Shown here: piece after piece, positions 43,751 through 52,832 of the stretch
Numbering within the stretch: the stretch's first letter is position 1
How the letters are laid out: each line of letters starts with the position of its first letter
Assembly: GCF_036226765.1 (NCBI RefSeq)
Contig: NZ_CP109017.1
Coordinates: 3,482,501-3,546,500, forward strand
Length of the DNA: 64,000 bases
Direction of reading: 5' to 3'
Source: Streptomyces sp. NBC_00670
GTDB taxonomy: Bacteria > Actinomycetota > Actinomycetes > Streptomycetales > Streptomycetaceae
Position numbers and translations under genes: made by a program
The notes under the pieces: generated by a model
What the model saw: only the letters and a program-made list of their open reading frames with translations
Told to the model about the DNA's origin: nothing
Database searches by the model: none

Positions 43751-43999
43751 ATGGGGCGCGGCCGGGCCAAGGCCAAGCAGACGAAGGTCGCCCGCCAGCT
43801 GAAGTACAACAGCGGCGGGACGGACCTGTCACGCCTGGCCGAGGAGCTGGGCGCATCGACGTCGAACGAGTCGCCGAACGGCGACCGATTCGAGGACGAT
43901 GAGCAAGAGGACGACGAGCTGTATTCACGCTACGCCGACCTCTATGAGGACGACGACGACGAGGACGATCAGTCCTCACAGCACCGTCGCGGCGCTTGA
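43751..43999 (+). CDS. DUF3073 family protein
   Basis: 82-aa protein with a basic N-terminus (MGRGRAKAKQTKVARQLKYN), a short middle (GTDLSRLAEELG) and a very acidic C-terminus (runs of Asp/Glu). This is the actinobacterial DUF3073 signature. The basic-acidic split suggests a nucleic-acid or protein contact, but the function is unknown. GAGGGG precedes ATG 43751. A strong hairpin separates it from the convergent purM. Confidence 0.9.
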   Translation: MGRGRAKAKQTKVARQLKYNSGGTDLSRLAEELGASTSNESPNGDRFEDDEQEDDELYSRYADLYEDDDDEDDQSSQHRRGA

Positions 44000-44014
44000 C
44001 CTGCACTGAGCACT

Positions 44015-44050
44015 CACCCGGTCGGTGACTTCCGGTCACCGACCGGGTTC
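44015..44050. terminator. Bidirectional terminator between DUF3073 gene and purM
   Basis: ACCCGGTCGGTGAC pairs with GTCACCGACCGGGT around TTCC. The genes on either side converge. Confidence 0.75.
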
Positions 44051-44079
44051 TGTGCTGCCTGCGGGAACAGCACCTTCGT

Positions 44080-45171
44080 CTACCGCGCGTAGCTGCCCTC
44101 CAGGGTGGCGCCGGTGGTGTGGTCGCCCCGGCCGGTGATCTCGCCGGCCACCCAGGCGTCGACGCCCCGGTCGGCCAGGGTCGCCAGCGCGGCGTCGACC
44201 GACCCCTGCGGGACGATCGCGACCATGCCGACGCCCATGTTCAGCGTCTTCTCCAGTTCGAGCTGTTCGACCTCGCCGGTCCGGCCGACCAGGTCGAAGA
44301 CCGGGGCGGGCGTCCAGGTGGCGCGGTCCACGCGCGCGTGCAGCCCGTCGGGGATCACCCGGGCCAGGTTGGCCGCCAGTCCGCCGCCGGTGACGTGGCT
44401 GAAGGCGTGCACCTCGGTGGTGCGGGTCAGGGCCAGGCAGTCCAGCGAGTAGATCTTGGTGGGCTCCAGCAGCTCCTCGCCGAGGGTGCGGCCGAACTCC
44501 GCCACCCGGGCGTCGAGCGCGAGCCCGGCCTGCTCCAGCAGGACGTGCCGGACCAGGGAGTACCCGTTGGAGTGAAGTCCGGAGGACGCCATGGCGACGA
44601 CCGCGTCGCCCTCGCGGATGCGGTCGGGACCGAGTAGCCGGTCGGCCTCCACGGCCCCGGTGCCGGCGCCGGCCACGTCGAAGTCGTCCGGACCCAGCAG
44701 GCCGGGGTGTTCGGCCGTCTCGCCGCCCACCAGGGCGCAGCCGGCCAGCACACAGCCCTCGGCGATGCCCTTGACGATCGCGGCGACCCGCTCGGGGTGC
44801 ACCTTGCCGACGCAGATGTAGTCGGTCATGAACAGCGGCTCGGCGCCGCACACCACGATGTCGTCCATGACCATGGCGACCAGGTCGTGGCCGATCGTGT
44901 CGTACACGCCCAGCTGCCGGGCGATGTCGACCTTGGTGCCGACGCCGTCGGTGGCGGAGGCGAGCAGCGGGCGCTCGTACCTCTTCAGGGCGGAGGCGTC
45001 GAAGAGCCCGGCGAAGCCGCCGAGGCCGCCGAGGACCTCGGGACGGCGCGTCTTCTTCACCCACTCCTTCATCAGTTCGACGGCACGGTCGCCCGCCTCG
45101 ATGTCGACGCCCGCGGCCGCGTAGCTGGCACCGGACGGGGAGCCAGGGGTCGTCCCGGTGGTCTCGGACAT
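44080..45171 (-). CDS. purM: Phosphoribosylformylglycinamidine cyclo-ligase
   Basis: 363-aa AIR synthetase: converts FGAM to AIR with ATP in de novo purine synthesis. Motifs: YAAAGVDIEAGDRAVELMK at the N-terminus, LLASATDGVGTK, ALVGGETAEHPG, and SSGLHSNGYSLVR with GGGLAAN in the C-terminal half. ATG 45171 (MSETTGTTPG) lies behind GAAGGTG. It follows purF on the same strand after a 161-bp gap that contains GC-rich hairpin-like sequence, so it may be read with purF or have its own promoter. Confidence 0.95.
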   Translation of the reverse strand: MSETTGTTPGSPSGASYAAAGVDIEAGDRAVELMKEWVKKTRRPEVLGGLGGFAGLFDASALKRYERPLLASATDGVGTKVDIARQLGVYDTIGHDLVAMVMDDIVVCGAEPLFMTDYICVGKVHPERVAAIVKGIAEGCVLAGCALVGGETAEHPGLLGPDDFDVAGAGTGAVEADRLLGPDRIREGDAVVAMASSGLHSNGYSLVRHVLLEQAGLALDARVAEFGRTLGEELLEPTKIYSLDCLALTRTTEVHAFSHVTGGGLAANLARVIPDGLHARVDRATWTPAPVFDLVGRTGEVEQLELEKTLNMGVGMVAIVPQGSVDAALATLADRGVDAWVAGEITGRGDHTTGATLEGSYAR

Positions 45172-45332
45172 GTGGGTTCGCACCTTCGGTCGTACGGCGG
45201 TCGGAAAGGGGGAGCTGCTCGGTGGGGGGAGGGGTGATCGGTGGCGGGGCCGTGGACGGCCCCGCACGGCCCCGGGCGGGGGCGGCGCCCGCTCACCGTC
45301 GAGCGGGCGGGCCCACGCGGCCCGCGGGGCGC

Positions 45333-46859
45333 CTACGGGCGGCGGATCGCGTCGCTGGCGGCCGTGGCGGCGGGCCCGGCGGCCAGCTCGGTCTCCAGGA
45401 GCTGCTTGCCCAGGAGCTCGGGGTCGGGGAGGTCCATCGGGTACTCGCCGTCGAAGCAGGCCCGGCAGAGGTCCGGCTTGGCGATGGTGGTCGCCTCGAT
45501 CATGCCGTCGATGGAGATGTACGCCAGGGAGTCGGCGCCGAGCGAGGTGCCGATCTCGTCGATGGTCATGCCGTTGGCGATCAGCTCCGCGCGCGTGGCG
45601 AAGTCGATGCCGAAGAAGCAGGGCCACTTCACCGGCGGGGAGGAGATCCTGATGTGCACCTCGGCGGCGCCCGCCTCGCGCAGCATCCGCACCAGGGCCC
45701 GCTGGGTGTTGCCGCGCACGATCGAGTCGTCGACGACGACCAGGCGCTTGCCCTTGATGACTTCCTTCAGGGGGTTCAGCTTCAGCCGGATGCCGAGCTG
45801 GCGGATGGTCTGGGAGGGCTGGATGAACGTACGGCCCACATAGGCGTTCTTCACCAGACCGGCGCCGAAGGGGATGCCCGAGGCCTCCGCGTAGCCGATG
45901 GCGGCGGGGGTTCCGGACTCCGGCGTCGCTATGACGAGGTCGGCCTCGGCGGGCGCTTCCTTCGCCAGCCGGCGGCCCATCTCCACGCGCGAGAGGTAGA
46001 CGTTCCGCCCGGCGATGTCGGTGTCGGGACGGGCCAGGTAGACGTACTCGAAGACACAGCCCTTGGGCTTCGCTTCCGCGAATCGCGACGTACGCAGGCC
46101 GTTCTCGTCGATCGCGACGAACTCGCCCGGTTCGATCTCCCGTACGAAGCTGGCGCCGCAGATGTCGAGCGCCGCCGACTCCGAGGCGACCACCCAGCCG
46201 CGCTCCAGCCGGCCGAGGACCAGCGGGCGGATGCCCTGCGGATCACGGGCGGCGTACAGCGTGTGCTGGTCCATGAAGACGAGCGAGAAGGCGCCCTTGA
46301 CCTGCGGAAGCACCGTCAGGGCGGCTTCCTCGACGGTGAGCGGCTTGCCGTCCGCGTCGACCTGGCCGGCCAGCAGCGCGGTGATCAGGTCGGTGTCGTT
46401 GGTGGCCGCCACCTTCGGGGTGCGGCCGTCCTGCTTGGGCAGGTCGGCGACCATCTCGGCGAGCTGCGCCGTGTTGACGAGGTTGCCGTTGTGGCCGAGC
46501 GCGATCGATCCCTGCGCGGTGGCGCGGAACGTCGGCTGGGCGTTCTCCCACACGGAGGCACCCGTGGTCGAGTAGCGGGCGTGACCGACCGCGATATGAC
46601 CCTGGAGGGAACCGAGGGAGGCTTCGTCGAAGACCTGGGAGACCAGGCCCATGTCCTTGAAGACGAGGATCTGGGAGCCGTTGCTGACCGCGATACCCGC
46701 GGACTCCTGGCCCCGGTGCTGAAGGGCGTAGAGCCCGAAGTAAGTGAGTTTGGCGACCTCTTCGCCCGGAGCCCAGACACCGAAGACGCCACACGCGTCC
46801 TGGGGGCCTTTCTCGCCGGGGAGCAGATCATGATTGAGTCGACCGTCACCACGTGGCAC
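45333..46859 (-). CDS. purF: Amidophosphoribosyltransferase
   Basis: 508-aa enzyme for the first committed purine step (PRPP + Gln to phosphoribosylamine). The propeptide VPRGDGRLNHDLLPGEKGPQ precedes the nucleophile in CGVFGVW; the PRPP loop is VVVDDSIVRGNT; the cysteines expected to bind the 4Fe-4S cluster of the Bacillus-type enzyme are visible (CVFEYVYLARPDT, LCRACFDGEYP). The start is GTG 46859, with TACACT ending 7 bases upstream, so the mRNA is probably leaderless. Confidence 0.95.
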   Translation of the reverse strand: MPRGDGRLNHDLLPGEKGPQDACGVFGVWAPGEEVAKLTYFGLYALQHRGQESAGIAVSNGSQILVFKDMGLVSQVFDEASLGSLQGHIAVGHARYSTTGASVWENAQPTFRATAQGSIALGHNGNLVNTAQLAEMVADLPKQDGRTPKVAATNDTDLITALLAGQVDADGKPLTVEEAALTVLPQVKGAFSLVFMDQHTLYAARDPQGIRPLVLGRLERGWVVASESAALDICGASFVREIEPGEFVAIDENGLRTSRFAEAKPKGCVFEYVYLARPDTDIAGRNVYLSRVEMGRRLAKEAPAEADLVIATPESGTPAAIGYAEASGIPFGAGLVKNAYVGRTFIQPSQTIRQLGIRLKLNPLKEVIKGKRLVVVDDSIVRGNTQRALVRMLREAGAAEVHIRISSPPVKWPCFFGIDFATRAELIANGMTIDEIGTSLGADSLAYISIDGMIEATTIAKPDLCRACFDGEYPMDLPDPELLGKQLLETELAAGPAATAASDAIRRP

Positions 46860-46866
46860 GCGACCG

Positions 46867-46895
46867 AGTGTAGGCGAGATCGCGCACTGGTCCGA
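46867..46895 (-). promoter_or_regulatory. Predicted leaderless promoter of purF
   Basis: On the minus strand TCGGAC (46890-46895) and TACACT (46867-46872) have a 17-bp spacer, and the initiation point would be the G of the GTG start. No ribosome site exists. Confidence 0.55.
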
Positions 46896-47094
46896 ATCCG
46901 GTGCGGTGGCCGGGCAGCGGGACGGGGGGTCCGGCGGCAGAAGCCACACCGCCCTGGCACTCCTCCACTCAACCCCTCTGACCAGGAGAGACGTCGGCTC
47001 CGACGGCTCCCGTCGCCGTTGCTCGCCCGCTGTGGGCCGAGGGCGTGTGCGGCGGTCCTGAGTGAGCCGTCGCACACCTCGGGCGCCCCGCGGG

Positions 47095-47892
47095 TCAGCT
47101 CATCAGGGGGAGCAGTCCGCCGAGGTCGGCCCGCTCGCCACTGGCGGTGACCTTCGCGGCGGCGAGCGCGGTCCGCCAGTCGGTACGGCCGGTGGCGAGG
47201 CGGATCCAGGTCAGCGGGTCGGTCTCGACGACGTTGGGCGGGGTGCCGCGGGTGTGCCGGGGGCCCTCCACGCACTGCACGACGGCGTACGGCGGCACGC
47301 GGACCTCGGTGGAGGCGCCGGGGGCGCGGGCGGCGAGGGTGTCCGCGAGGAGGCGCGTGCAGGCGGCGAGGGCCTGGCGGTCCAGGGGGACGCCGAGGCC
47401 GGGGACGGCGTCGTTGAGGTCGTCGGTGTGGACGACGAGTTCGACGGTGCGGGTGACCAGGTAGTCGGCGAGGGTCATGCCCCCTGCGCGAGTGGGGATG
47501 AGCCGGTCATGGGGCGTGTCCGCGAGCGCCCGGGCGAGGCGCTCCGCCACGCGCGCGTAGAGCGCGTTCAGATCGGGGTTGGCCTCGGCGAGGGCGTGGC
47601 TGCCCTCCGCGATGGCCTCGGCGTGGCGGGCGGTGGCGGAGGCGTAGTCCAGGGGGCCGAGTTCCGCGCGGGCGGGGGCGGGGCGTTCCAGCGCGGTGCT
47701 GACGCTCTCGACGGCCATGGTGAGGTGCGCGGCGAGGTCCCGGACGGTCCAGGTGCCCAGGCGGGTGGGCGCGGACAGCTGTGCGGGGGTGAGGACGCCG
47801 ACGGCCGCGCGGACGTGGCCGAACTGGGCGAGGACGGCGGCGCGGGTCTTGACGGGGTCGTAGGTGCGGGGGCGCTTCTTGGCGGGGGGCAT
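47095..47892 (-). CDS. Maleylpyruvate isomerase-like / sterol carrier family protein
   Basis: 265-aa protein of the actinobacterial mycothiol-dependent maleylpyruvate isomerase (MDMPI) N-terminal fold: LGTWTVRDLAAHL, then TLADYLVTRTVELVVHTDDL with the expected metal His/Glu/His positions. A C-terminal SCP2-like part (about 185-260, with TDPLTWIRLATGRTDW) follows, as in proteins annotated as sterol carrier family. The reaction is unknown. ATG 47892 has no clear ribosome site. It is conserved among the purine genes from memory of gene order. Confidence 0.8.
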   Translation of the reverse strand: MPPAKKRPRTYDPVKTRAAVLAQFGHVRAAVGVLTPAQLSAPTRLGTWTVRDLAAHLTMAVESVSTALERPAPARAELGPLDYASATARHAEAIAEGSHALAEANPDLNALYARVAERLARALADTPHDRLIPTRAGGMTLADYLVTRTVELVVHTDDLNDAVPGLGVPLDRQALAACTRLLADTLAARAPGASTEVRVPPYAVVQCVEGPRHTRGTPPNVVETDPLTWIRLATGRTDWRTALAAAKVTASGERADLGGLLPLMS

Positions 47893-47998
47893 GAGGGCGA
47901 GCGTAGAGGGGGGTGCGGTGGGGGGGTGCTCGCAGAACCCCGCCGTCCAAGCTCTCATGCGGGCTCCGCCCGACCCACCCACACAGCGGGGGGGGACG

Positions 47999-48042
47999 GG
48001 TCGAGGCCCCGCCCGGGGCTCAGGTCCGGGCGGGGCCTCGAC
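47999..48042 (-). terminator. Hairpin after the purSQL operon
   Basis: GTCGAGGCCCCGCCC (48000-48014) and GGGCGGGGCCTCGAC (48028-48042) are perfect arms. No T-run follows. Confidence 0.65.
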
Positions 48043-48100
48043 GTACCGGAGGGCGCGCCCCGCGCCCCCTGGACGTACCGGGGGGCGCAGCGCACGCGCC

Positions 48101-50359
48101 CTACGCGAGCAGCGCCGGAATCGTCCCCTCGTGCGCCGCACGCAGCTCCGCCAGGGGCAGCGCGAACTCCCCCTGCACCTCGACGCTGTCGCCGTCCACC
48201 ACGCCGATGCGCACGGCCGGCAGCCCCCGCGCCCCGCACATGTCGTTGAAGCGGACCTCCTCCGAGCGCGGCACGGCCACGACCGCACGCCCCGCCGACT
48301 CGGAGAACAGGAACGTGAACGCGTCCAGGCCGTCGGGGACGACCAGTCGCGCGCCCTTGCCGCCGAGGAGCGCGGACTCCACGACCGCCTGGATCAGGCC
48401 GCCGTCGGACAGGTCGTGCGCGGAGTCGACCATGCCGTCGCGGGAGGCGGAGATCAGGATCTCGCCGAGCAGCCGCTCGCGCTCCAGGTCCACCTTGGGC
48501 GGCAGCCCGCCGAGGTGGTCGTGGATCACCTGGGACCACGCCGAGCCGCTGAACTCCTCACGTGTGTCGCCGAGGAGGTACAGCAGCTGGCCCTCCTCCT
48601 GGAAGGCGACCGGCGTGCGCCGGGCCACGTCGTCGATGACGCCGAGGACGGCCACGACCGGGGTCGGGTGGATCGCCGCCTCGCCCGTCTGGTTGTAGAG
48701 CGAGACGTTGCCGCCGGTCACCGGCGTGCCGAGCTGCTGGCAGCCGTCCGCCAGACCGCGGATGGCCTCGGCGAACTGCCACATGACCGCCGGATCCTCG
48801 GGCGAGCCGAAGTTCAGGCAGTCGGAGACGGCGAGCGGCTTCGCGCCGGTCGTCGCCACGTTGCGGTAGGCCTCGGCGAGGGCCAGCTGCGCGCCCGTGT
48901 ACGGGTCGAGCTTGGCGTACCGGCCGTTGCCGTCGGTGGCGAGGGCGACGCCGAGGCCGGACTCCTCGTCGATGCGGATCATGCCGGAGTCCTCGGGCTG
49001 GGCGAGGACGGTGTTGCCCTGCACGAAGTGGTCGTACTGCTGGGTGATCCACTTCTTGGAGGCCTGGTTGGGGGAGGCCACCAGCTTCAGGACCTGGTCC
49101 TTCAGCTCGTCCCCGGAGGACGGCCGGGGCAGCTTCTCCGCGCCGTCGGCCTGGAGGGCGTCCTGCCAGTCGGGGCGGGCGTACGGGCGTTCGTACACCG
49201 GGCCCTCGTGGGCGACGGTGCGCGGGTCGACGTCGACGATCTTGCCGCCGTGCCAGAAGATCTCCAGCCGGTCGCCGTCGGTGACCTCACCGATGACGGT
49301 GGCGATGACGTCCCACTTGTCGCAGATCTCCAGGAAACGGTCGACCTTCTCCGGCTCGACGACCGCGCACATGCGCTCCTGCGACTCGCTCATGAGGATC
49401 TCCTCGGGCGAGAGCGTGGAGTCGCGCAGCGGAACGTCGTCCAGCGTGACGCGCATGCCACCGGAGCCGTTGGACGCCAGCTCGCTCGTCGCGCAGGACA
49501 GGCCGGCCGCGCCGAGGTCCTGGATGCCGACGACGAGCTTCTCGGCGAACGCCTCCAGGGTGCACTCGATGAGGAGCTTCTCCTGGAAGGGGTCGCCGAC
49601 CTGGACGGCGGGGCGCTTGGAGGGCTTCGCGTCGTCAAACGTCTCGGAGGCGAGGATCGACGCGCCGCCGATGCCGTCGCCGCCCGTCCGGGCTCCGTAC
49701 AGGATGACCTTGTTGCCCGCGCCGGACGCCTTGGCGAGGTGGATGTCCTCGTGCCGCATGACGCCGATGGCACCGGCGTTGACCAGCGGGTTCCCCTGGT
49801 AGCAGGCGTCGAAGACGACCTCGCCGCCGATGTTGGGCAGACCCAGGCAGTTGCCGTAGCCGCCGATGCCGGCGACGACGCCCGGCAGGACGCGCTTGGT
49901 GTCGGGGTGGTCGGCCGCGCCGAAGCGCAGCGGGTCCACGACGGCGACCGGGCGCGCGCCCATCGCGATGATGTCGCGCACGATGCCGCCCACCCCGGTG
50001 GCCGCGCCCTGGTAGGGCTCCACATAGGAGGGGTGGTTGTGCGACTCCACCTTGAAGGTGACGGCGTAGCCCTGGCCGACGTCCACGACGCCCGCGTTCT
50101 CGCCGATGCCGACGAGCATGGCGTCGTTCTCGGGGGCCTTCTCGCCGAACTGGCGGAGGTGGACCTTGGAGGACTTGTACGAGCAGTGCTCGGACCACAT
50201 CACCGAGTACATGGCGAGCTCGGCGCCGGTCGGGCGGCGGCCCAGGATCTCGACGACGCGCTCGTACTCGTCCTTCTTGAGGCCCAGCTCGGCCCAGGGC
50301 AGCGCGACATCGGGGGTCGCGGCCGCGTGTTCGACCGTGTCCAGAGGTGTCTTGCTCAT
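48101..50359 (-). CDS. purL: Phosphoribosylformylglycinamidine synthase subunit II
   Basis: 752-aa small-type PurL, the ATP-using subunit of the PurSQL complex that makes FGAM from FGAR. Motifs: [12 protein letters not shown] at the N-terminus, [26 protein letters not shown], and [16 protein letters not shown] in the C-terminal half. The ATG 50359 overlaps the purQ stop by 4 bases, so translation is coupled. A perfect hairpin 60 bases after the stop ends the operon. Confidence 0.96.
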   Translation of the reverse strand: MSKTPLDTVEHAAATPDVALPWAELGLKKDEYERVVEILGRRPTGAELAMYSVMWSEHCSYKSSKVHLRQFGEKAPENDAMLVGIGENAGVVDVGQGYAVTFKVESHNHPSYVEPYQGAATGVGGIVRDIIAMGARPVAVVDPLRFGAADHPDTKRVLPGVVAGIGGYGNCLGLPNIGGEVVFDACYQGNPLVNAGAIGVMRHEDIHLAKASGAGNKVILYGARTGGDGIGGASILASETFDDAKPSKRPAVQVGDPFQEKLLIECTLEAFAEKLVVGIQDLGAAGLSCATSELASNGSGGMRVTLDDVPLRDSTLSPEEILMSESQERMCAVVEPEKVDRFLEICDKWDVIATVIGEVTDGDRLEIFWHGGKIVDVDPRTVAHEGPVYERPYARPDWQDALQADGAEKLPRPSSGDELKDQVLKLVASPNQASKKWITQQYDHFVQGNTVLAQPEDSGMIRIDEESGLGVALATDGNGRYAKLDPYTGAQLALAEAYRNVATTGAKPLAVSDCLNFGSPEDPAVMWQFAEAIRGLADGCQQLGTPVTGGNVSLYNQTGEAAIHPTPVVAVLGVIDDVARRTPVAFQEEGQLLYLLGDTREEFSGSAWSQVIHDHLGGLPPKVDLERERLLGEILISASRDGMVDSAHDLSDGGLIQAVVESALLGGKGARLVVPDGLDAFTFLFSESAGRAVVAVPRSEEVRFNDMCGARGLPAVRIGVVDGDSVEVQGEFALPLAELRAAHEGTIPALLA

Positions 50360-51078
50360 GCGCTGACCAGCTTCTTGAGGATCGACGTGAAGAAGGGGAG
50401 GCCGTCGGTGCGGCCGCTGCCGATGAGCGGCTCCACGGCGTGCTCCGGGTGCGGCATGAGGCCGACGATGTTGCCCGCGGCGTTGGTGATGCCCGCGATG
50501 TCGTTGAGCGAGCCGTTGGGGTTGCCGTAGCCCTCGGGGTCGGCGGGACCGTCGGCGGCTCCGCCGCGGGTCACGTACCGGAAGGCGACGCGGCCCTCGG
50601 CCTCCAGCTCGTCCAGCGTGCGCCGGTCGGCGACGTAGCGGCCGTCCATGTTCTTCAGCGGGATGCGGATCTCCTGGCCGGCGGTGTAGTCGCTGGTCCA
50701 GGCGGTGTCCGCGTTCTCCACCCGCAGCTTCTGGTCGCGGCAGATGAAGTGCAGGTGGTCGTTGCCGAGCATCCCGCCGGGCAGCAGATGGGCCTCGGTG
50801 AGGATCTGGAAGCCGTTGCAGATGCCGAGCACCGGGAGGCCGGACTTCGCCTGGTCGATGACGGTGTCCATCACCGGCGAGAAACGCGCGATGGCACCCG
50901 CGCGCAGATAGTCGCCGTAGGAGAAACCGCCGCACAGCACCACGGCGTCGACCTGCTTGAGGTCCTTGTCCTTGTGCCAGAGCGCCACGGGTTCGGCGCC
51001 GGCGACGCGGATCGCGCGCTGCGTGTCCCGGTCGTCGAGACTGCCGGGGAAAGTGACGACGCCAATACGAGCGGTCAC
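50356..51078 (-). CDS. purQ: Phosphoribosylformylglycinamidine synthase subunit I (glutaminase)
   Basis: 240-aa class I glutaminase that supplies ammonia to PurL. The nucleophile Cys is in GICNGFQ, the oxyanion segment [12 protein letters not shown], and the His/Glu pair [10 protein letters not shown]. The length suits the small PurQ of the three-subunit complex. GTG 51078 overlaps the purS stop by 4 bases. Confidence 0.96.
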   Translation of the reverse strand: MTARIGVVTFPGSLDDRDTQRAIRVAGAEPVALWHKDKDLKQVDAVVLCGGFSYGDYLRAGAIARFSPVMDTVIDQAKSGLPVLGICNGFQILTEAHLLPGGMLGNDHLHFICRDQKLRVENADTAWTSDYTAGQEIRIPLKNMDGRYVADRRTLDELEAEGRVAFRYVTRGGAADGPADPEGYGNPNGSLNDIAGITNAAGNIVGLMPHPEHAVEPLIGSGRTDGLPFFTSILKKLVSA

Positions 51079-51347
51079 TTCGCGGCCCCCGTGACCACGT
51101 CGGCGGACTCGACCTTCACGGTGAAGTCCTCGATCACGGTGTTGGCGAGGAAGGATTCCGCGAGATCATGGATCCGGGCGAGGGCGGCGTCGTCGACCGG
51201 CCCGTCCACCTCGAGTTCGAATCGCTTTCCCTGACGTACGTCGGAGATGCCCTCGAAACCGAGCCGCGGCAGTGCGCGCTGCACCGCCTGGCCCTGGGGG
51301 TCGAGGATCTCCGGCTTGAGCATGACGTCGACTACGACGCGTGCCAC
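51075..51347 (-). CDS. purS: Phosphoribosylformylglycinamidine synthase subunit PurS
   Basis: 90-aa PurS, which bridges PurQ and Pur[21 protein letters not shown] and the following LGFEG match the family. The start is GTG 51347, 5 bases after GGGAG; a GTG two codons earlier (51353) would overlap the ribosome site. First gene of the operon. Two overlapping inverted repeats lie 40-85 bases upstream. Confidence 0.95.
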   Translation of the reverse strand: MARVVVDVMLKPEILDPQGQAVQRALPRLGFEGISDVRQGKRFELEVDGPVDDAALARIHDLAESFLANTVIEDFTVKVESADVVTGAAK

Positions 51348-51386
51348 TGGCACTCCCGGTGTGTGGTGCTGAGCAGGTCCCTTCAG

Positions 51387-51431
51387 ACTACCCGTACAAA
51401 ATTTCTACGCGGGTAGATTCGTAGGAATCTA
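51387..51431. promoter_or_regulatory. Two overlapping inverted repeats upstream of purS
   Basis: Arms CTACCCG (51387-51393) and CGGGTAG (51409-51415) flank a 15-bp spacer; GTAGATTC (51412-51419) and GAATCTAC (51424-51431) flank GTAG. They share the bases 51412-51415. The stretch is AT-rich for this genome and probably covers the promoter, so it is a likely operator for purine control or an alternative RNA structure. Confidence 0.65.
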
Positions 51432-51886
51432 CGGAATGGGCGACGGCGGTCCGGGCACCGTCCGTTCGCCCGCGATCGCCGACCGTCGGCCCTTGCACAC
51501 CGTTCCGTGCGGAGCCTCGCGTGAAACTTCGTCACGGAATCGGCGTGACCGGAGTCACGATCCGGTGTCGGCGACCCGGCTGCGCGAAAAGATCAGGGAA
51601 AGATCAGGCATCCGGCAGTGGTTCCTATTGCGCGGAGACACGCGGACGGATTTAGTCGTTCTGCCCACCGCATTGCCGGGCCCTGTACAAAAGAATTGGC
51701 AATAGCCGATACTTTGCCCATTGGCACCCAAAGGCGCGGTGCCAATCAATGGGCCAGTACCGGCCACTACCCCACCAAGTACACCCACCCAAGTACACCC
51801 ACTCCAATAACAGCCGGACAGTCGACATCCGCCGGACGTGATCGCAACCCGCGAGTCCGTGATGTCGCACGAAGGGACCGATATTC
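51432..51886. other. Intergenic regulatory region between purS and lsr2-like gene
   Basis: About 455 gene-free bases, AT-rich in the right half. GTGACCGGAGTCAC (51545-51558) fits the Crp consensus. TTGGCACC (51721-51728) and GGTGCCAA (51738-51745) form a palindrome extended by CCCAT and ATGGG outside it. CCAAGTACACCCA occurs twice in tandem near 51778-51805. These suit autoregulation by an AT-binding nucleoid protein plus another factor. Confidence 0.55.
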
Positions 51887-52204
51887 GTGGCGCAGCGTGT
51901 CGTGGTAACGCTCTTTGACGACATCGACGGCTCGGAAGCGGCCGAAACGATCGCCTTCGGACTCGACGGCAGGTCGTACGAGATCGACCTGAACCGGACG
52001 AACGCCGACAAGCTGCGGACGGCGCTCGCGCCCTTCGTGGAGGCGGGCCGCAAGCGGGCGCGCTCCGGCAAGGCCTACCGGGAGACGGTGGTCGCCCCCG
52101 ACCCGGCGGCGGTCCGGGCCTGGGCGCAGGCGAACCGGATGGACGTGCCGGCCCGCGGCCGGATCCCGAAGCGGGTGTACGAGGCGTTCGCCGAGGCGCA
52201 GTGA
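51887..52204 (+). CDS. Lsr2-like nucleoid-associated protein (LsrL-type paralogue)
   Basis: 105-aa xenogeneic-silencing protein. The N-terminal oligomerisation domain is MAQRVVVTLFDDIDGSEA through FGLDGRSYEIDL, and the C-terminal AT-hook-like domain contains WAQANRMDVPARGRIPKRV, where RGR enters the minor groove. Streptomyces has two Lsr2 proteins, and the position next to purS matches the S. coelicolor paralogue LsrL; that identity is from gene order. GTG 51887 follows GGGA at a distance. Confidence 0.92.
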   Translation: MAQRVVVTLFDDIDGSEAAETIAFGLDGRSYEIDLNRTNADKLRTALAPFVEAGRKRARSGKAYRETVVAPDPAAVRAWAQANRMDVPARGRIPKRVYEAFAEAQ

Positions 52205-52464
52205 GGGCGGTGGGGCGTGCGGGGGCGGTGCCCCGCGGCACCCCCGGCAGCAGTCCCCCGGAGCACCGGGAGGTGGTCCTGCGGGGCGCCGGGAGACGGC
52301 CCTCACGGCCGTCCGGAGCCGGTGCTCCGAGGTGCCCGGGGGCCGGCCGACGGCCGGTCATGCGCCCCCGGCGCCAACCGACTTGCGCACCACCCCCGCT
52401 GATCAGCTAGAGTCTGGAGCACGCCGCCGGGCAAGGCCGAAAAGGCCCAGCTCACGGAGTACAT

Positions 52465-52536
52465 GCGGGTGTAGTTCAGTAGTAGAACACCCCCTTTCCA
52501 AGGGGGAGGCGCAGTGTGCAATTCCTGTCACCCGCT
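52465..52536 (+). tRNA. tRNA-Gly (TCC)
   Basis: 72-nt cloverleaf with anticodon TCC in loop TTTCCAA. CCA is not encoded. TAGAGT about 50 bases upstream may be the -10 element. Confidence 0.93.
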
Positions 52537-52615
52537 CTGCACCGCCGGACCGATGCCCTCTGTGGATCAGGTAGGCTGGTGCCGCACCGATCGGTGAGAG
52601 CCGGTCGGGGGCATT

Positions 52616-52691
52616 GCGGACGTAGCTCAGTTGGTAGAGCGCAACCTTGCCAAGGTTGAGGTCGCGAGTTCGAGCCTCGTCGTCCGCTCCA
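52616..52691 (+). tRNA. tRNA-Gly (GCC), copy 1
   Basis: 76-nt cloverleaf with anticodon GCC and encoded CCA, identical to the copy at 56909. Confidence 0.95.
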
Positions 52692-52707
52692 GTGGAAAAA
52701 GTGGAAG

Positions 52708-52739
52708 CGAAGGCCCCGGTCCTCAGGACCGGGGCCTTC
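52708..52739 (+). terminator. Terminator of tRNA-Gly copy 1
   Basis: GAAGGCCCCGGTCC pairs with GGACCGGGGCCTTC around TCA. The same stem follows tRNA-Gly copy 2. Confidence 0.75.
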
Positions 52740-52769
52740 GTCGTGCGTGCCTCGTGCGTCTCTGACATT

Positions 52770-52789
52770 TGTCATGCGGGTTCATGACA
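52770..52789. promoter_or_regulatory. Putative response-regulator operator of the ABC/two-component operon
   Basis: TGTCATG (52770-52776) and CATGACA (52783-52789) are perfect arms around CGGGTT. It lies 44 bases before the ABC ATPase start. The TCATG-N-CATGA layout resembles DesR-type sites of NarL-class regulators, and this operon encodes such a regulator. Confidence 0.6.
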
Positions 52790-52832
52790 CCGCGCACTGC
52801 CTGCGGCGTCCGTCGGCGGGGAGGCTGGATGC

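Noticed and set aside
44024..44040. GTGAC-N5-GTCAC as another Crp site
   Set aside because: It is the loop-proximal part of a long terminator stem and has the wrong spacing for GTG-N6-GNCAC.
47864..50530. 888-codon plus-strand open frame
   Set aside because: Antisense to purL and purQ, which carry all family motifs.
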